Of a stretch of DNA of 55,388 bases, positions 44,677-54,087 are shown piece by piece. This DNA is from Planctomycetota bacterium (GTDB lineage Bacteria; Planctomycetota; Brocadiia; Brocadiales; Scalinduaceae). The notes beneath the pieces are model-generated. The model ran no database searches and was not told the DNA's origin. It saw only the letters and a list, made by a program, of their open reading frames with translations. The stretch is taken from assembly GCA_022570935.1 (NCBI GenBank), contig JACZYU010000001.1:1-55388 (forward strand), given 5' to 3'. Each line of letters starts with the position of its first letter. The stretch's first letter is position 1. A program made the position numbers and the translations under genes.

Positions 44677-45080
44677 TGTAATTAATAAAACAGGCTCAAC
44701 CTTTCCGTGGACAGTCCGGGCGTTGCAGTACAGGTGAGGAGAAGTTAATCCGGTTGATGATATATTAACGAAAGGCTTTAGTCACTAATATGGTAACATT
44801 TTCCTGCATAAGAGTAAATGTGAAATTGCTGTCATACTTATGACCCAACCTGGCCGAGCCAGCCGCTAAAGACACCCCTGTAAGCAACTCAAGGTCCGCT
44901 CCAGGCGGGACCAAAAAGGTGATAATTTCCAGTCAAAAAAAGCAAGAAATTGTCGACTTAGAGACTAAATGAAAGGAGATCAGCGGTCTCTAATCAACGT
45001 AATACGTGATTCGAGACTCCACTGATCTCCCTTTCTCGATCTGATTAAACTCAAATATTCATTTCCAGAACCTGGTTGTC
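44677..45080. repeat. Intergenic with T element copy 3 and a hairpin
   Basis: A T-type element with a degenerate left end lies at 44915-44966; it lacks the P insert of copy 2. At 44976-45032 a hairpin with arms GGAGATCAG / CTGATCTCC and inner GTCTC/GAGAC pairs could end the leftward PII transcript. A degenerate C module may lie near 44872-44910. No gene is seen. Confidence 0.55.
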
Positions 45081-45437
<357 letters not shown>

Positions 45438-45492
45438 TCAAAACATTATCTTGAAAAATATTTTAAAAAAAGTAAAGTCATAAGTTTTACTT

Positions 45493-47046
45493 CTACTCTT
45501 TTGGTTTTGCATATATCCATCTACCAAGCTTATCGGAGTAAATTTTCTCCCTTCTTGAGTCCCTTGCTAAAGACTCTTCCAGTATGGCCATTTGTGTCGC
45601 TTCTTCTTCAACCTCAGGTACTAATTGAGCCGTAAGCTCAGCTTGAGCAGGATAACATGGAGAGCCGTGTAAATGTACGTCAACTCCTTCATATTCAACC
45701 AATTCAGAGACACGCAGACCCATGGTTGCTTTGAGTACGTAGAACAGGATTGCTCCCATTCCTAGCGCCCATGCCATAGCTGCAATCACACCAATAAACT
45801 GTGCCAGAAGCTGTCCACCTGAACCAGTAATCAGGCCACTTACACCACCATAAGTTCCATCTGCAAAAATTCCAAGAGCAAGCATCCCCCATATACCGTT
45901 AGCACCGTGAACGGCGACAGCACCAAGGGGGTCGTCAATCTTCAGTTTCGTTTCAACGAAGATTACTGTACCCCACATTACCGCTCCGGCTATAACTCCA
46001 ATTACTATGGCAGCCCATGGTGCTACATATGCACAAGGGCCCGTTATGGCGACCAGCCCGCCGAGTGCACCGTTACAAGCAAGGCCTATATCTGTGAATC
46101 CGAATATAATGTACGACATTAAAATTACGGCGGTTGCGCCAGCGGAGGCTGCCAGGATCGTATTAGCGGCTACGACAGAAATCCTGAGGTCTGTAGCGCC
46201 GAGTGTGCTTCCCGCATTGAAACCGAACCAACCAAACGCCAGTATCAAGGTGCCGACAACTACCAATGTGAGGTTGTGACCTGGAATAGCATTAGACGTA
46301 CCATCCGGGTTGTATTTGTTCTTTCTTGGTCCTAGTACAAAAGCTCCCACCAGGGCAAGCATCCCGCCGATGGTATGAACAACTGCAGATCCAGCAAAAT
46401 CTACACAACCTGCACCAAAAGGTAAATTGCTTAACCAACCGCCACCCCACATCCAGTGTCCGTATATTGGGTAGATTATACCACATACAAAAAAGCTGTA
46501 AATCAAATAAGGAGCAAACTTCATACGTTCAGCTACAGCTCCTGCAATAATAGTGACTGCCTTGGTACAAAATACCATCTGGAAGAGCCAGAGCATGATT
46601 GTTTGTACATCATAACTGCCACCGGCAAGGAAAAACCCACTGTATCCGATAAATAAATTACCGGATTCCAGGCCGGGTGCAGCTCCAGAACCTCCAAACA
46701 TAAGGGCAAAACCAAATATCCAAAACACAACTGCACCAATGGTGCCATCTGCGAAAACGTGCGCCATATAACCAAGCATATTTTTGGCTTGTAGGAATCC
46801 GCCGAGCATTGCAAAACCTGCCTGCATTGAAAACACCAGGAATGCAGCAACAAGAGTCCATGTAAAATTAATGGCATATCCTAAGCGCTCAAGGCTGCCA
46901 TCAGAGCCATAATCTACTGTACCACTTGGGTCACCGGCAAACACAATCTTAGAGCCAAAATAGATCAAACACGATACGCATACAATAAAATATGCAACGT
47001 TCAACCATTTTAACTTACTACCATATTTATTAAACAGCAATCCCAT
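45493..47046 (-). CDS. amt: Ammonium transporter Amt-F
   Basis: The 517-residue protein has a signal peptide (ending near VFAGDP), eleven helices and pore histidines in SAVVHTIGG and AVHGANGIWG. It has FADGTYGGV and the GVDVHLHGSPCYP tail. The C-terminal extension (about 45 residues, QLVPEVEEEATQMAILEESL...) is the longest of the Amt-A type and could form a regulatory helix. The start codon and ribosome site have been duplicated just upstream (see 47044-47095). PII follows downstream. No sigma-54 site was found on this strand before the gene. Confidence 0.93.
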   Translation of the reverse strand: MGLLFNKYGSKLKWLNVAYFIVCVSCLIYFGSKIVFAGDPSGTVDYGSDGSLERLGYAINFTWTLVAAFLVFSMQAGFAMLGGFLQAKNMLGYMAHVFADGTIGAVVFWIFGFALMFGGSGAAPGLESGNLFIGYSGFFLAGGSYDVQTIMLWLFQMVFCTKAVTIIAGAVAERMKFAPYLIYSFFVCGIIYPIYGHWMWGGGWLSNLPFGAGCVDFAGSAVVHTIGGMLALVGAFVLGPRKNKYNPDGTSNAIPGHNLTLVVVGTLILAFGWFGFNAGSTLGATDLRISVVAANTILAASAGATAVILMSYIIFGFTDIGLACNGALGGLVAITGPCAYVAPWAAIVIGVIAGAVMWGTVIFVETKLKIDDPLGAVAVHGANGIWGMLALGIFADGTYGGVSGLITGSGGQLLAQFIGVIAAMAWALGMGAILFYVLKATMGLRVSELVEYEGVDVHLHGSPCYPAQAELTAQLVPEVEEEATQMAILEESLARDSRREKIYSDKLGRWIYAKPKE

Positions 47047-47095
47047 ATTTCCCCCTCCTTTTTAAAAAAGAAACCATATTTCCCCCCTCCTTTTA
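47044..47095 (-). promoter_or_regulatory. Duplicated ribosome site and start codon of Amt-F
   Basis: The segment AAAAGGAGGGGG-AAATATGG occurs twice, 31 bases apart. The upstream copy starts a 15-codon frame (ATG at 47075-47077) in another frame that stops (TAA) just inside the amt coding region, so it overlaps the real start. This looks like a tandem duplication that created an upstream leader ORF. Confidence 0.6.
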
Positions 47096-47464
47096 TATTT
47101 AAACCAGAACACAACTTTTACTGAACTGATTTTATATATGGATAGGTGCTTATGTTAATTAAGAAATATACTATGTTACGAAAATCTACTTTATCGACTA
47201 CACTTTGAACACCTCTCTACACTCGTCAAAATCTATTTTACATTAAATTAACTTTTTGATAAGATACATATCAATACTCAAACAGACTAAACGTGAACCA
47301 TCAACATCACCTCCTTTCCAGAAACAGCACCACTATTAATTACAAATATATTTGTTTGTCTATCTCATTCCATTGACGGAAATTCAGCGCTTATATTTTT
47401 TAATGCTTGCAACATATTAAGCGATATTGTATTTACAGAAACAGGAAAAACCGGAATCAACATT
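47096..47464. other. Divergent intergenic region between Amt-F and the second kinase gene
   Basis: On the minus strand there is a near-perfect ribosome site GGAAAGGAGGTGATG (near 47310-47325), but only a very short frame follows. No sigma-54 or strong sigma-70 site was recognised for either direction. Confidence 0.4.
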
Positions 47465-48292
47465 ATGTACAATATAAAGAACTATACATTTGGTTCCTTC
47501 AAATCAGTCGCTGATATGCATAAGTCAAATTATGCAATCCTGGAAAACGAAGATTCATTAGGCGTAGAATCTTTAGGTATAAAATACTGTCCACACATAA
47601 GCTTTGAAGATGAATTTTCCATTTTGCAACAATTAGACCATAAGCAGATTCCCAAGGCTTATGATTATGGCTATGAGACTATGTTTAAGGATAATAAGGT
47701 CGTACTTAAACAACACTTTATTGTCCTAGACCATATGAGCAGTACAGATCTAGTCGGTTACTTCAAAGAAAAAACAGCTCAGGATTTCCAAGGCCAGATA
47801 GAAAATATTATTAAATGCTTTATAAGCGCTTGTGATCCTCTGGATTATTTACATTCAAAAGGTTTCATTCACTGTGATCTGAAACCCGGCCATCTGATGA
47901 TGGATCCGGATACAAGCACAGTTTATTTAATCGATTATGAGCTTGCGATAAAAAAATCAGATGTTTTAAAAGGTATTAGTATGGATTATGCTTCTCCTGA
48001 ACAACTTTCATTGCTGGTACAGCTGAGAGATACACCTGAAAATGTCCCTCTGGAAGCAATGGCATTCTTCTTGTCCATTGATGGTAAGGCAGATATATAT
48101 TCATTAGGCGCTATACTCTATGAAATCCTAACCAGCAAAAAATGGAGCGAAACAAAACTTCCGCCAATAAATCTTAATAAATCGGTTCCTCAAAAACTGG
48201 AAGATATCGTAATGTCAACATTGGAGGAAGATCCTGCTGACAGGGTTTCCACGGCAAAACAACTAAAACAATTATTAGAAAATCTAATATGA
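47465..48292 (+). CDS. Protein kinase-like protein (atypical N-lobe), second copy
   Basis: The 275-residue paralogue of the gene at 28294 has FIHCDLKPGHLMM (catalytic Asp), LIDYELAI in place of DFG, YASPEQ, DGKADIYSLGAILYEILTS and LEEDPADRVSTAKQL. Between YASPEQ and DGKAD both copies have an unusual insertion (here LSLLVQLRDTPENVPLEAMA). A possible lysine lies in GIKYC. It begins an apparent operon with two metallophosphoesterases, starting 8 bases before the first, so a kinase and phosphatases are made together. There is no obvious ribosome site. Confidence 0.78.
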   Translation: MYNIKNYTFGSFKSVADMHKSNYAILENEDSLGVESLGIKYCPHISFEDEFSILQQLDHKQIPKAYDYGYETMFKDNKVVLKQHFIVLDHMSSTDLVGYFKEKTAQDFQGQIENIIKCFISACDPLDYLHSKGFIHCDLKPGHLMMDPDTSTVYLIDYELAIKKSDVLKGISMDYASPEQLSLLVQLRDTPENVPLEAMAFFLSIDGKADIYSLGAILYEILTSKKWSETKLPPINLNKSVPQKLEDIVMSTLEEDPADRVSTAKQLKQLLENLI

Positions 48293-48300
48293 GGTAAAGA

Positions 48301-49221
48301 ATGAAATTCTTAATTATAGCAGATATTCACAGCAACCTTGAGGCACTTGCCTCTGTCTTTTCTGACCTTCATGAAAATAATGAAAAGATAGATAGAATAT
48401 TAATACCTGGCGACATTGTAGGATACGGTGCAAACCCCAATGAATGCTGTGCTATCGTTAGATTTTTAAAGAGCGGTAAATCATTCTTGAAAAATGAAAT
48501 CCAGACTATAATTCAAGAAATAGATATTAACGATTCTGACAAGAAAAACATCTTAGATTATATCTTTTCAATGAGCAAAACTGCTATTGTAATAGCAGGC
48601 AATCACGATAGAGAGGTAATCGGCCAACCTTCGCTATGCAGTATTATGACTGCTTCTGCAGGTAACGTTGCAAGGTGGACAACTAAAGTTCTTCATAAGA
48701 CTAACTTCCGCTTTCTTGAATCACTGTGGTTTAGAAAAAAGCTAAGGGGTTTTGGCATTGAATTAGTTCACAGTACACCCAATTACCCCCAGGGTTATTT
48801 ATATATAAAGAACGCGTCAACTCTAAAATATGAATTACTATATTCAAGCATAACCTTTTCCGGTCACACACACAAACCGGCGGCATATTTATATACAAAA
48901 GAAAAAAGAAACGTTTCTGCATCCGTCTTTATCCCGGCGGACCAATTCGATAACAGGCTTATGCTGGTTGAAAGAGAATCAATGGAGAGGTTGGAAGTAT
49001 TTGACGTCTCATTGAAGCCGGGCCAGCGCTACTATATAAATCCCGGTTCGGTAGGCCAGCCACGAGACGGCACTCCCAAAGCCTCTTACATGATTTATGA
49101 TACTCACGCAAAACAAGCCTCCTTAAAGAAAGCAGCGTATAACACAGAGATAGTAAAGGCAAAAATCCTTAAAGCCGGGCTCCCATTTGATCTTGCCGAC
49201 CGCATAGTAAAAGGAAATTAA
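48301..49221 (+). CDS. Calcineurin-like metallophosphoesterase, copy 1
   Basis: The 306-residue protein carries the metallophosphatase motifs ADIHSNLEAL (metal Asp and His), GDIVGYGANPNEC, AGNHDREV, LVHSTP and FSGHTHKPA. It is of the YfcE/Metallophos_2 type. The substrate may be a phosphoprotein, given the kinase gene just upstream, or a nucleotide; the sequence does not decide. A helical part between the second and third motifs (about 55-95) is longer than in small YfcE proteins. The ribosome site is GAGGTAAAG. Confidence 0.88.
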   Translation: MKFLIIADIHSNLEALASVFSDLHENNEKIDRILIPGDIVGYGANPNECCAIVRFLKSGKSFLKNEIQTIIQEIDINDSDKKNILDYIFSMSKTAIVIAGNHDREVIGQPSLCSIMTASAGNVARWTTKVLHKTNFRFLESLWFRKKLRGFGIELVHSTPNYPQGYLYIKNASTLKYELLYSSITFSGHTHKPAAYLYTKEKRNVSASVFIPADQFDNRLMLVERESMERLEVFDVSLKPGQRYYINPGSVGQPRDGTPKASYMIYDTHAKQASLKKAAYNTEIVKAKILKAGLPFDLADRIVKGN

Positions 49222-49235
49222 TAATAAGTTATAAA

Positions 49236-50150
49236 ATGCGATTCTTAATTATTTCAGATATTCACAGCAATCTTGAAGCTCTGGCGTCTGTTTTTCTAGA
49301 TCTTCATAATAACAGTGAAGAAATAGACAGAGTTTTGATCATTGGCGACATTGTCGGCTACGGAGTAAACCCCAATGAATGTTGCGCTATAGTTAGATTT
49401 TTAAAGAACGGTGAATCTTTGTTGAAAAAAGAAATACAAACGGATATTCAGAAAACCGACTTAGATAATACTGATAAAAAAAACATAATAGACTATATTC
49501 ATTCTATTGGCAAAAAGGCCGATGTAATAGCAGGCAACCATGATCAACGTGTCATTGGCCAGCTGAATACGGTAATGGCTGCTTCAGCAGGTATCTCTAT
49601 AAACTGGACAAAGAAAGTTATCCATGAGGATAATATTCGTTTTCTTAATTCTCTACGGCTTAAAAAAAAGCTATGGAGATACGGTATCGAGTTGGTTCAC
49701 AGTACTCCTGTTTGCCCTCAAGATTATGTATATGTAATGAATTCGGCATCTTTAAATTACGGTTTACTGCATTCAAAGATAACTTTTGCCGGTCACACGC
49801 ACAAACCGGCAGCATATTTATATACAAAGCAAGAAAGAGACGTTTCTGCTTCTATTTTTATTCCAAAAGACCAACTTGATAAAAGACTCATGTTAGCTGA
49901 AAGAGAGTCAGCGGAGAGACTGGAAGCATTCGATGTTTCCTTGAATCCCGGCCAACGTTATTACATAAATCCAGGTTCAGTTGGTCAGCCACGAGACGGT
50001 ATCCCAAGGGCCTCTTACATGATTTACGATACTTTAACAAAAAAGGTCTTTCTGGAAAAAGCAGAGTATAACACAGCGGCAGTAAAGACAAAAGTCCTTG
50101 AAGCCGCTCTCCCATTTGATCTTGCTAATCGCATAGTAAGTGGGATTTAA
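49236..50150 (+). CDS. Calcineurin-like metallophosphoesterase, copy 2
   Basis: This 304-residue protein is a tandem duplicate of the preceding one. It shares all metal motifs (SDIHSNLEAL, GDIVGYGVNPNEC, AGNHDQRV, LVHSTP, FAGHTHKPA) and long identical stretches near the C-terminus (GQRYYINPGSVGQPRDG). Start codons are 15 bases after the previous stop. Divergence is concentrated in the middle helical part, so the two copies may differ in partner. Confidence 0.88.
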   Translation: MRFLIISDIHSNLEALASVFLDLHNNSEEIDRVLIIGDIVGYGVNPNECCAIVRFLKNGESLLKKEIQTDIQKTDLDNTDKKNIIDYIHSIGKKADVIAGNHDQRVIGQLNTVMAASAGISINWTKKVIHEDNIRFLNSLRLKKKLWRYGIELVHSTPVCPQDYVYVMNSASLNYGLLHSKITFAGHTHKPAAYLYTKQERDVSASIFIPKDQLDKRLMLAERESAERLEAFDVSLNPGQRYYINPGSVGQPRDGIPRASYMIYDTLTKKVFLEKAEYNTAAVKTKVLEAALPFDLANRIVSGI

Positions 50151-50500
50151 TTTTAAATCTTGTAAGAGCAAAATCAGTGCCAAAGGCTAAAGTCGCATAG
50201 CGTGTTAATATTCAGAAAACATTGTGTTATTAGGTGTAGTTCACTTGCCGGATCTGCAGTAATTCGATTATATATATTTAAGGTCATATACTTGAATGGC
50301 TTGTGCTGATAGTCTGGAAGTTTGTAAAGCAATTATATTATGTAAAATTTGTTTGCTACAATTTATAATTTGTTTATTATTAAATAAATTGTTAATATAG
50401 ATCTGAAATAACTGTCAGATATCAGCCAGAGAATTTTATTAGTTGGTTCTATAATGTTGGTCTATAGACCGTGTATATGGTAATTTTCACATAATAAACT
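50151..50500. other. Intergenic, nothing recognised
   Basis: AT-rich sequence lies between the phosphoesterase and the PLD-like gene. A short palindrome with TATAGACC near 50460-50470 (GGTCTATAGACC) is present. No gene or strong promoter was recognised. Confidence 0.4.
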
Positions 50501-51643
50501 ATGCAGAGATATGGATTTATAAAAAAAGTTGATTTGAGTACCATTCTGTTGACATTGAGCTTCAGTATCCTTGCCTCGTTTTTTGCTTCAAATACCATGT
50601 ACGCGAAGACTGAGGTCCTTTTCTCACCACGGGGATCAATTAAAGAAACCATAATAAAAACAATTAGTTCTTCAGAAGAGACAATTGATGTTACCGCTTT
50701 TACCTTTACGTCAGGTGATATAGCAGAGGCGTTGTATAATGCTAAGGAGCGTGGAGTTATGATAAGGCTTGTAATCGACCAGAGGCAGGATAAAAGACAT
50801 TACCCGGTATTGGAATTTCTAAAAGAGGAAGGATTTGATCTACAGTTTCTTAAAGGAAATATTGGGGGATCCATGAACAATACCTTTGCGATATTTGATG
50901 GTAAGCTCCTTGTGACAGGATCATACAATTGGACAGAGTACTCTGAGAAATTTAATTATGAAAATGCTATTTTTATTGACGATTCAGAGGTTATAGGAAA
51001 GTACCAGAAAGCGTTTGATTCGTTGTATAATAAGGGTGTCGTACAGGGAGCAAGGAGGGAGGAGGGGCAGGAGCCCCATGTCGATGCGCCTGGTGCAGCG
51101 GAAACGGTATCAGCAGTAAGTGGTGAAGGAACTCTGTCTGTTCCGGGTAACGTACATAAAACAAAATATAAAGTAGATAAAGGTGCAATCACCAATGATA
51201 AGGTTTCAGCGCCTGTAGCAGTAACAGGTAGCAGACACATCAAAAAATCTGAACAAATGCAAAATGTCAAGTCTGTCGTCAAACCACAAAAGCAGTTTTC
51301 AAATATCACCTTTGATGAATTTGATAAAATATTTGGTAATGAAAGTAAATTTACAAAATTAGAGAAAAAGCGCTTGTGGGAGAAGGAATACAAAGGTAAA
51401 TACGTGAGCTGGACAGGGAAAATCGGTTTTAAAGGAGGCGCAATCTATGACTGGAATAAGGTTGGTATAATACATAAAGGTAGCAAAATAGACGTTAATA
51501 TAAGATTTGACTATTCAAAAAAGAATAAGGTATTGAATTTGAAAGTTGAGGATGTGGTAACTTATACTGGAAGATTAATTTCTCTAAGAGGTCTATTGAC
51601 ACCATATAGACTTGATGATGTTGATTTTTTTCAAGTAAGATGA
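50501..51643 (+). CDS. Exported PLD-like protein with a degenerate HKD site
   Basis: The 380-residue protein has an N-terminal signal/anchor (about 14-35) and a single PLD-type domain (about 45-185) of the Nuc/PLD6 form. The catalytic HxKx4D motif reads N126-x-T128-x4-D133, so both the histidine and the lysine are replaced while the following GSYNWT block is intact. A Pro/Ser-like linker follows, and the C-terminal domain (about 260-380, KGKYVSWTGKIGFKGG...) looks like an OB-fold. The phosphodiesterase is probably inactive, so the protein may bind nucleic acid or lipid. No operon partner is seen. Confidence 0.7.
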   Translation: MQRYGFIKKVDLSTILLTLSFSILASFFASNTMYAKTEVLFSPRGSIKETIIKTISSSEETIDVTAFTFTSGDIAEALYNAKERGVMIRLVIDQRQDKRHYPVLEFLKEEGFDLQFLKGNIGGSMNNTFAIFDGKLLVTGSYNWTEYSEKFNYENAIFIDDSEVIGKYQKAFDSLYNKGVVQGARREEGQEPHVDAPGAAETVSAVSGEGTLSVPGNVHKTKYKVDKGAITNDKVSAPVAVTGSRHIKKSEQMQNVKSVVKPQKQFSNITFDEFDKIFGNESKFTKLEKKRLWEKEYKGKYVSWTGKIGFKGGAIYDWNKVGIIHKGSKIDVNIRFDYSKKNKVLNLKVEDVVTYTGRLISLRGLLTPYRLDDVDFFQVR

Positions 51644-51734
51644 TTATTCAACTGAACTATTTATGTCTGTTTGCCCAGCGATCTTTATGGCGAGTCAAAC
51701 AAATTGTCGTGGAAGCTCGTCCGAATGACGATAA

Positions 51735-51805
51735 CAGGGAAACCCGCCCGACGGCTACCTGACAAATGTCTTTCGGTCAGGTACCATCCGAACGGGCGGG
51801 TAGCT
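51735..51805. repeat. Nested GC-rich palindrome
   Basis: The outer arms ACCCGCCCG and CGGGCGGGT enclose a second palindrome with CTACCTGAC / GTCAGGTAC-like arms. It is another member of the GC palindrome family. The remaining gap from 51644 to 51923 has no gene. Confidence 0.55.
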
Positions 51806-51923
51806 AGTATCTTTAGTCTATGTTATTTCAAAGAAATTTTAATTAGCTCGTCTGTTGTTAATAAACGCAGGCTAAAGCCCCTCCTTGCGGCTACGGCAAA
51901 TTCCCAGACAAATCTCACAAACA

Positions 51924-52163
51924 TTATGATATAGCGATAAATATTATAAAGGCTGTCATTACTGACGCCCCTCCTGCTGCAAATAAAAGTAGTGACCAGG
52001 TGAGATAGGTTTTCAAGGCTCCTAATACACCCGTAATCTGTGCTGTTGTGAGTTCATCACCTTCCTTCAGTTTGAGTCCAATGAAAGGTTTAGCCCCTAC
52101 AATACCTGCTATGAGTACTAATAAACCACCTAATGCGCCGAGTACTTGTAATGTTAATAACAT
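51924..52163 (-). CDS. Small two-helix membrane protein, unknown
   Basis: The 79-residue protein has two hydrophobic segments (about 5-25 and 50-78) joined by a short charged loop with KEGDELTTAQ. The start at 52163 is chosen; an earlier in-frame ATG at 52205 would add a basic, non-helical extension. Ribosome-like sequence GGAGGGGAAAAAAGGAG lies directly before it. No family is recognised. Confidence 0.55.
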   Translation of the reverse strand: MLLTLQVLGALGGLLVLIAGIVGAKPFIGLKLKEGDELTTAQITGVLGALKTYLTWSLLLFAAGGASVMTAFIIFIAIS

Positions 52164-52205
52164 CTCCTTTTTTCCCCTCCATGAAAAAGGTAAAGACTTA
52201 CACAA

Positions 52206-52524
52206 AGTGCATAAGTCAAAACTAAATTAAGATCTGAATCATAATAACCGTCATGATGTGTATTAACGTTTATGAAATATGTCCCTCCCCCTTTCTTTAA
52301 ACAAAACCCAAATGAGTGATTATTAAAAAACTTTCATCTTACATTGTGGTATCACGAAGCATGAATATGTGAGTTATTTTATACTGGATTCCCTGCGAAA
52401 GCAGGATATTTTATTCTCGCACACCCCTAAGGTCCAGTTTAGTGGGAAATTATGAAACAAAATGAATGTAAAAGCAAGTATAAAATTGACAGGATATGAT
52501 TGTTTGATGTGTAGTATTGTCTAG
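52206..52524. other. Intergenic, nothing recognised
   Basis: AT-rich sequence without a convincing gene, promoter or terminator. Confidence 0.35.
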
Positions 52525-52683
52525 TTTGTCAATAGATTAGGTTTGACCCTAATTCTTCCTTGCGGCAGAAACGGACTATTCAGGTACATCTTTATGGACA
52601 GAGCGATGGAGTTGGGCTTTGAAGCGGCAATGATTGTAGATGGTAAAAGAGACAAAGTGGCATGTGTTAACGCGGCTAACTAA
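52525..52683 (+). pseudogene. Gene remnant (53 codons)
   Basis: A frame starting right after a TAG reads FVNRLGLTLILPCGRNG, then FMDRAMELGFEAAMIVDG, ending with TAA at 52681. Its composition looks like a protein C-terminus, but no start codon or family is recognised. The first 20 bases (CAATAGATTAGGTTTGACCC, 52530-52549) recur, slightly altered, at 52810-52829. The 52684-52877 gap holds nothing else. Confidence 0.3.
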
Positions 52684-52877
52684 TCAATATTTTGCGTTAG
52701 CCTCTTGGTACAAATTTGAGACTTTAGATCGTTGAATTGCGATTTGCATTTGCAGGCACTGCCTACTAAAAAACAATATAGTGCTTTGTTTTTATGTATC
52801 CGTAATTATCAATAGATTGGGTTTGATCCCAAGACCTCCTTTCGACTGTCAACTGAAGGTGATTGTTAGATGTAATT

Positions 52878-53615
52878 TTATGACCCTATGGGTTTGCTTG
52901 GGCAATAAAACTCCATCAGACTTTCAATTCTTTTTACTATTTCAGTGTCTGAAGAAACAACAGCTTGCCACTTTTCAACGGCGCTGCATATCTCTGCACA
53001 GAATACATCAATTTGCATCTGGAGAACGAAATTGCCGTCGTCATCTTCTACGAAATTTGTATGGGCAGTTAGCCCGGGTGCAGGAGTCGTAAAGTGAATT
53101 CGTTTATTTTGTGCCTTTGGGTGCTCTGCCATTCCTTGGTGAAGTGCTGAGCATCTAAGGTAGTAACAATCTTCGTCAGAAAATAACTCTGGCACGTATT
53201 TATCACCAAGATACTGTCGGAACCATTTTTTGTATCGCTCGCCAACTCCTTTATTCGGGTCCTCAATTGCTCCGCATATATCAGGCATTGCTAGGGCCAA
53301 AAAAAGCGCTCCAAACCAATTTCGCTCTTTTAAGGAGTTTTGAATAGATTCTACATGCCTTTGTATTCCGCGAGTTTCCGTTGTGAAAAGAGTTTTTGAT
53401 TTCCTCAGTTCATCAATCGCCCAATCAATTACAAGTAATGGCAGGTCACTCTTATTTGGAGTATTCTCAGTTGAAAAGTCTTTTATCAGAACGTCGTCTT
53501 TGGCTATCGTTACTGTTCCGTGTTTAGTAATCTGTGGTATATCTTTGTGATCAGAATCTAACGGGCTGCCAAACTCCTTAGAGTGCTTCTGTACAGTGTC
53601 TAGCAACTTGCTCAT
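52878..53615 (-). CDS. Hypothetical protein with a HEPN-like RxxxxH motif
   Basis: The 245-residue protein is mostly helical in its C-terminal half. The segment CYYLRCSALHQG has Arg154 and His159 (R-x4-H), the spacing of the HEPN nuclease motif. It is preceded by helices with ALFLALAMPDICGAIEDP and GERYKKWFRQYLGDKY. HEPN domains occur in toxins and defence systems. The N-terminal 80 residues (with KHGTVTIAKDDVLIKDFS) form a separate part of unknown role. The adjacent genes are debris and do not show a clear antitoxin. Confidence 0.5.
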   Translation of the reverse strand: MSKLLDTVQKHSKEFGSPLDSDHKDIPQITKHGTVTIAKDDVLIKDFSTENTPNKSDLPLLVIDWAIDELRKSKTLFTTETRGIQRHVESIQNSLKERNWFGALFLALAMPDICGAIEDPNKGVGERYKKWFRQYLGDKYVPELFSDEDCYYLRCSALHQGMAEHPKAQNKRIHFTTPAPGLTAHTNFVEDDDGNFVLQMQIDVFCAEICSAVEKWQAVVSSDTEIVKRIESLMEFYCPSKPIGS

Positions 53616-53883
53616 GTTGAATCCTTTGAAATATTCATTACATCTAACTATTAATATACGATATTATTTTTATGTTTGACTTATTGGAATACATCTTAGT
53701 TTAGTAAAAAATATAAATCAATAGAAAATTGGCGTAATTAACTATTTAATAATGGTATCTGAGATAAATATTAGTACTTTGATATTTATTTATGTATGCC
53801 TATTTGACTTGATGATTGTCTTAAGTTTAGTATAATTTTTTGACTAAATAAACTTAAATATGGCTTGGGTTGAGTTCTGAAAA

Positions 53884-54087
53884 ATGTTAAACAAAAACAA
53901 TAAATTAATGAATTCACGGAGTAATACATTAATAGTATTGGCGGCTCTTGTAGTTATATGTATGGTCAGCCGATTGCTGTTTATGGGAAAATATCTTGAA
54001 GGGTGGGATAGTGTTGATTTTGCCCTTGGACTTCATGATTATAATATAGCGTATTATCAGCCTCATTTCCCGGGATATCCTGTTTAA
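53884..54087 (+). pseudogene. Truncated membrane glycosyltransferase-like gene (5' part)
   Basis: The frame begins MLNKNNKLMNSRSNTL with a hydrophobic helix (about 15-35), then LEGWDSVDFALGLHDYNIAYYQPHFPGYPV and stops. This is the start of a multi-membrane glycosyltransferase or mannosyltransferase-like protein (the D-S-x-x-F-A-L and HFPGYP pattern), normally several hundred residues long. Directly at the stop the DNA continues as another gene's C-terminus, so a deletion or recombination removed the rest. Confidence 0.5.

Noticed and set aside
44872-44890. Leftward GC-N10-CC spacing upstream of Amt-E
   Set aside because: The boxes do not resemble sigma-54 sequences beyond the two dinucleotides.
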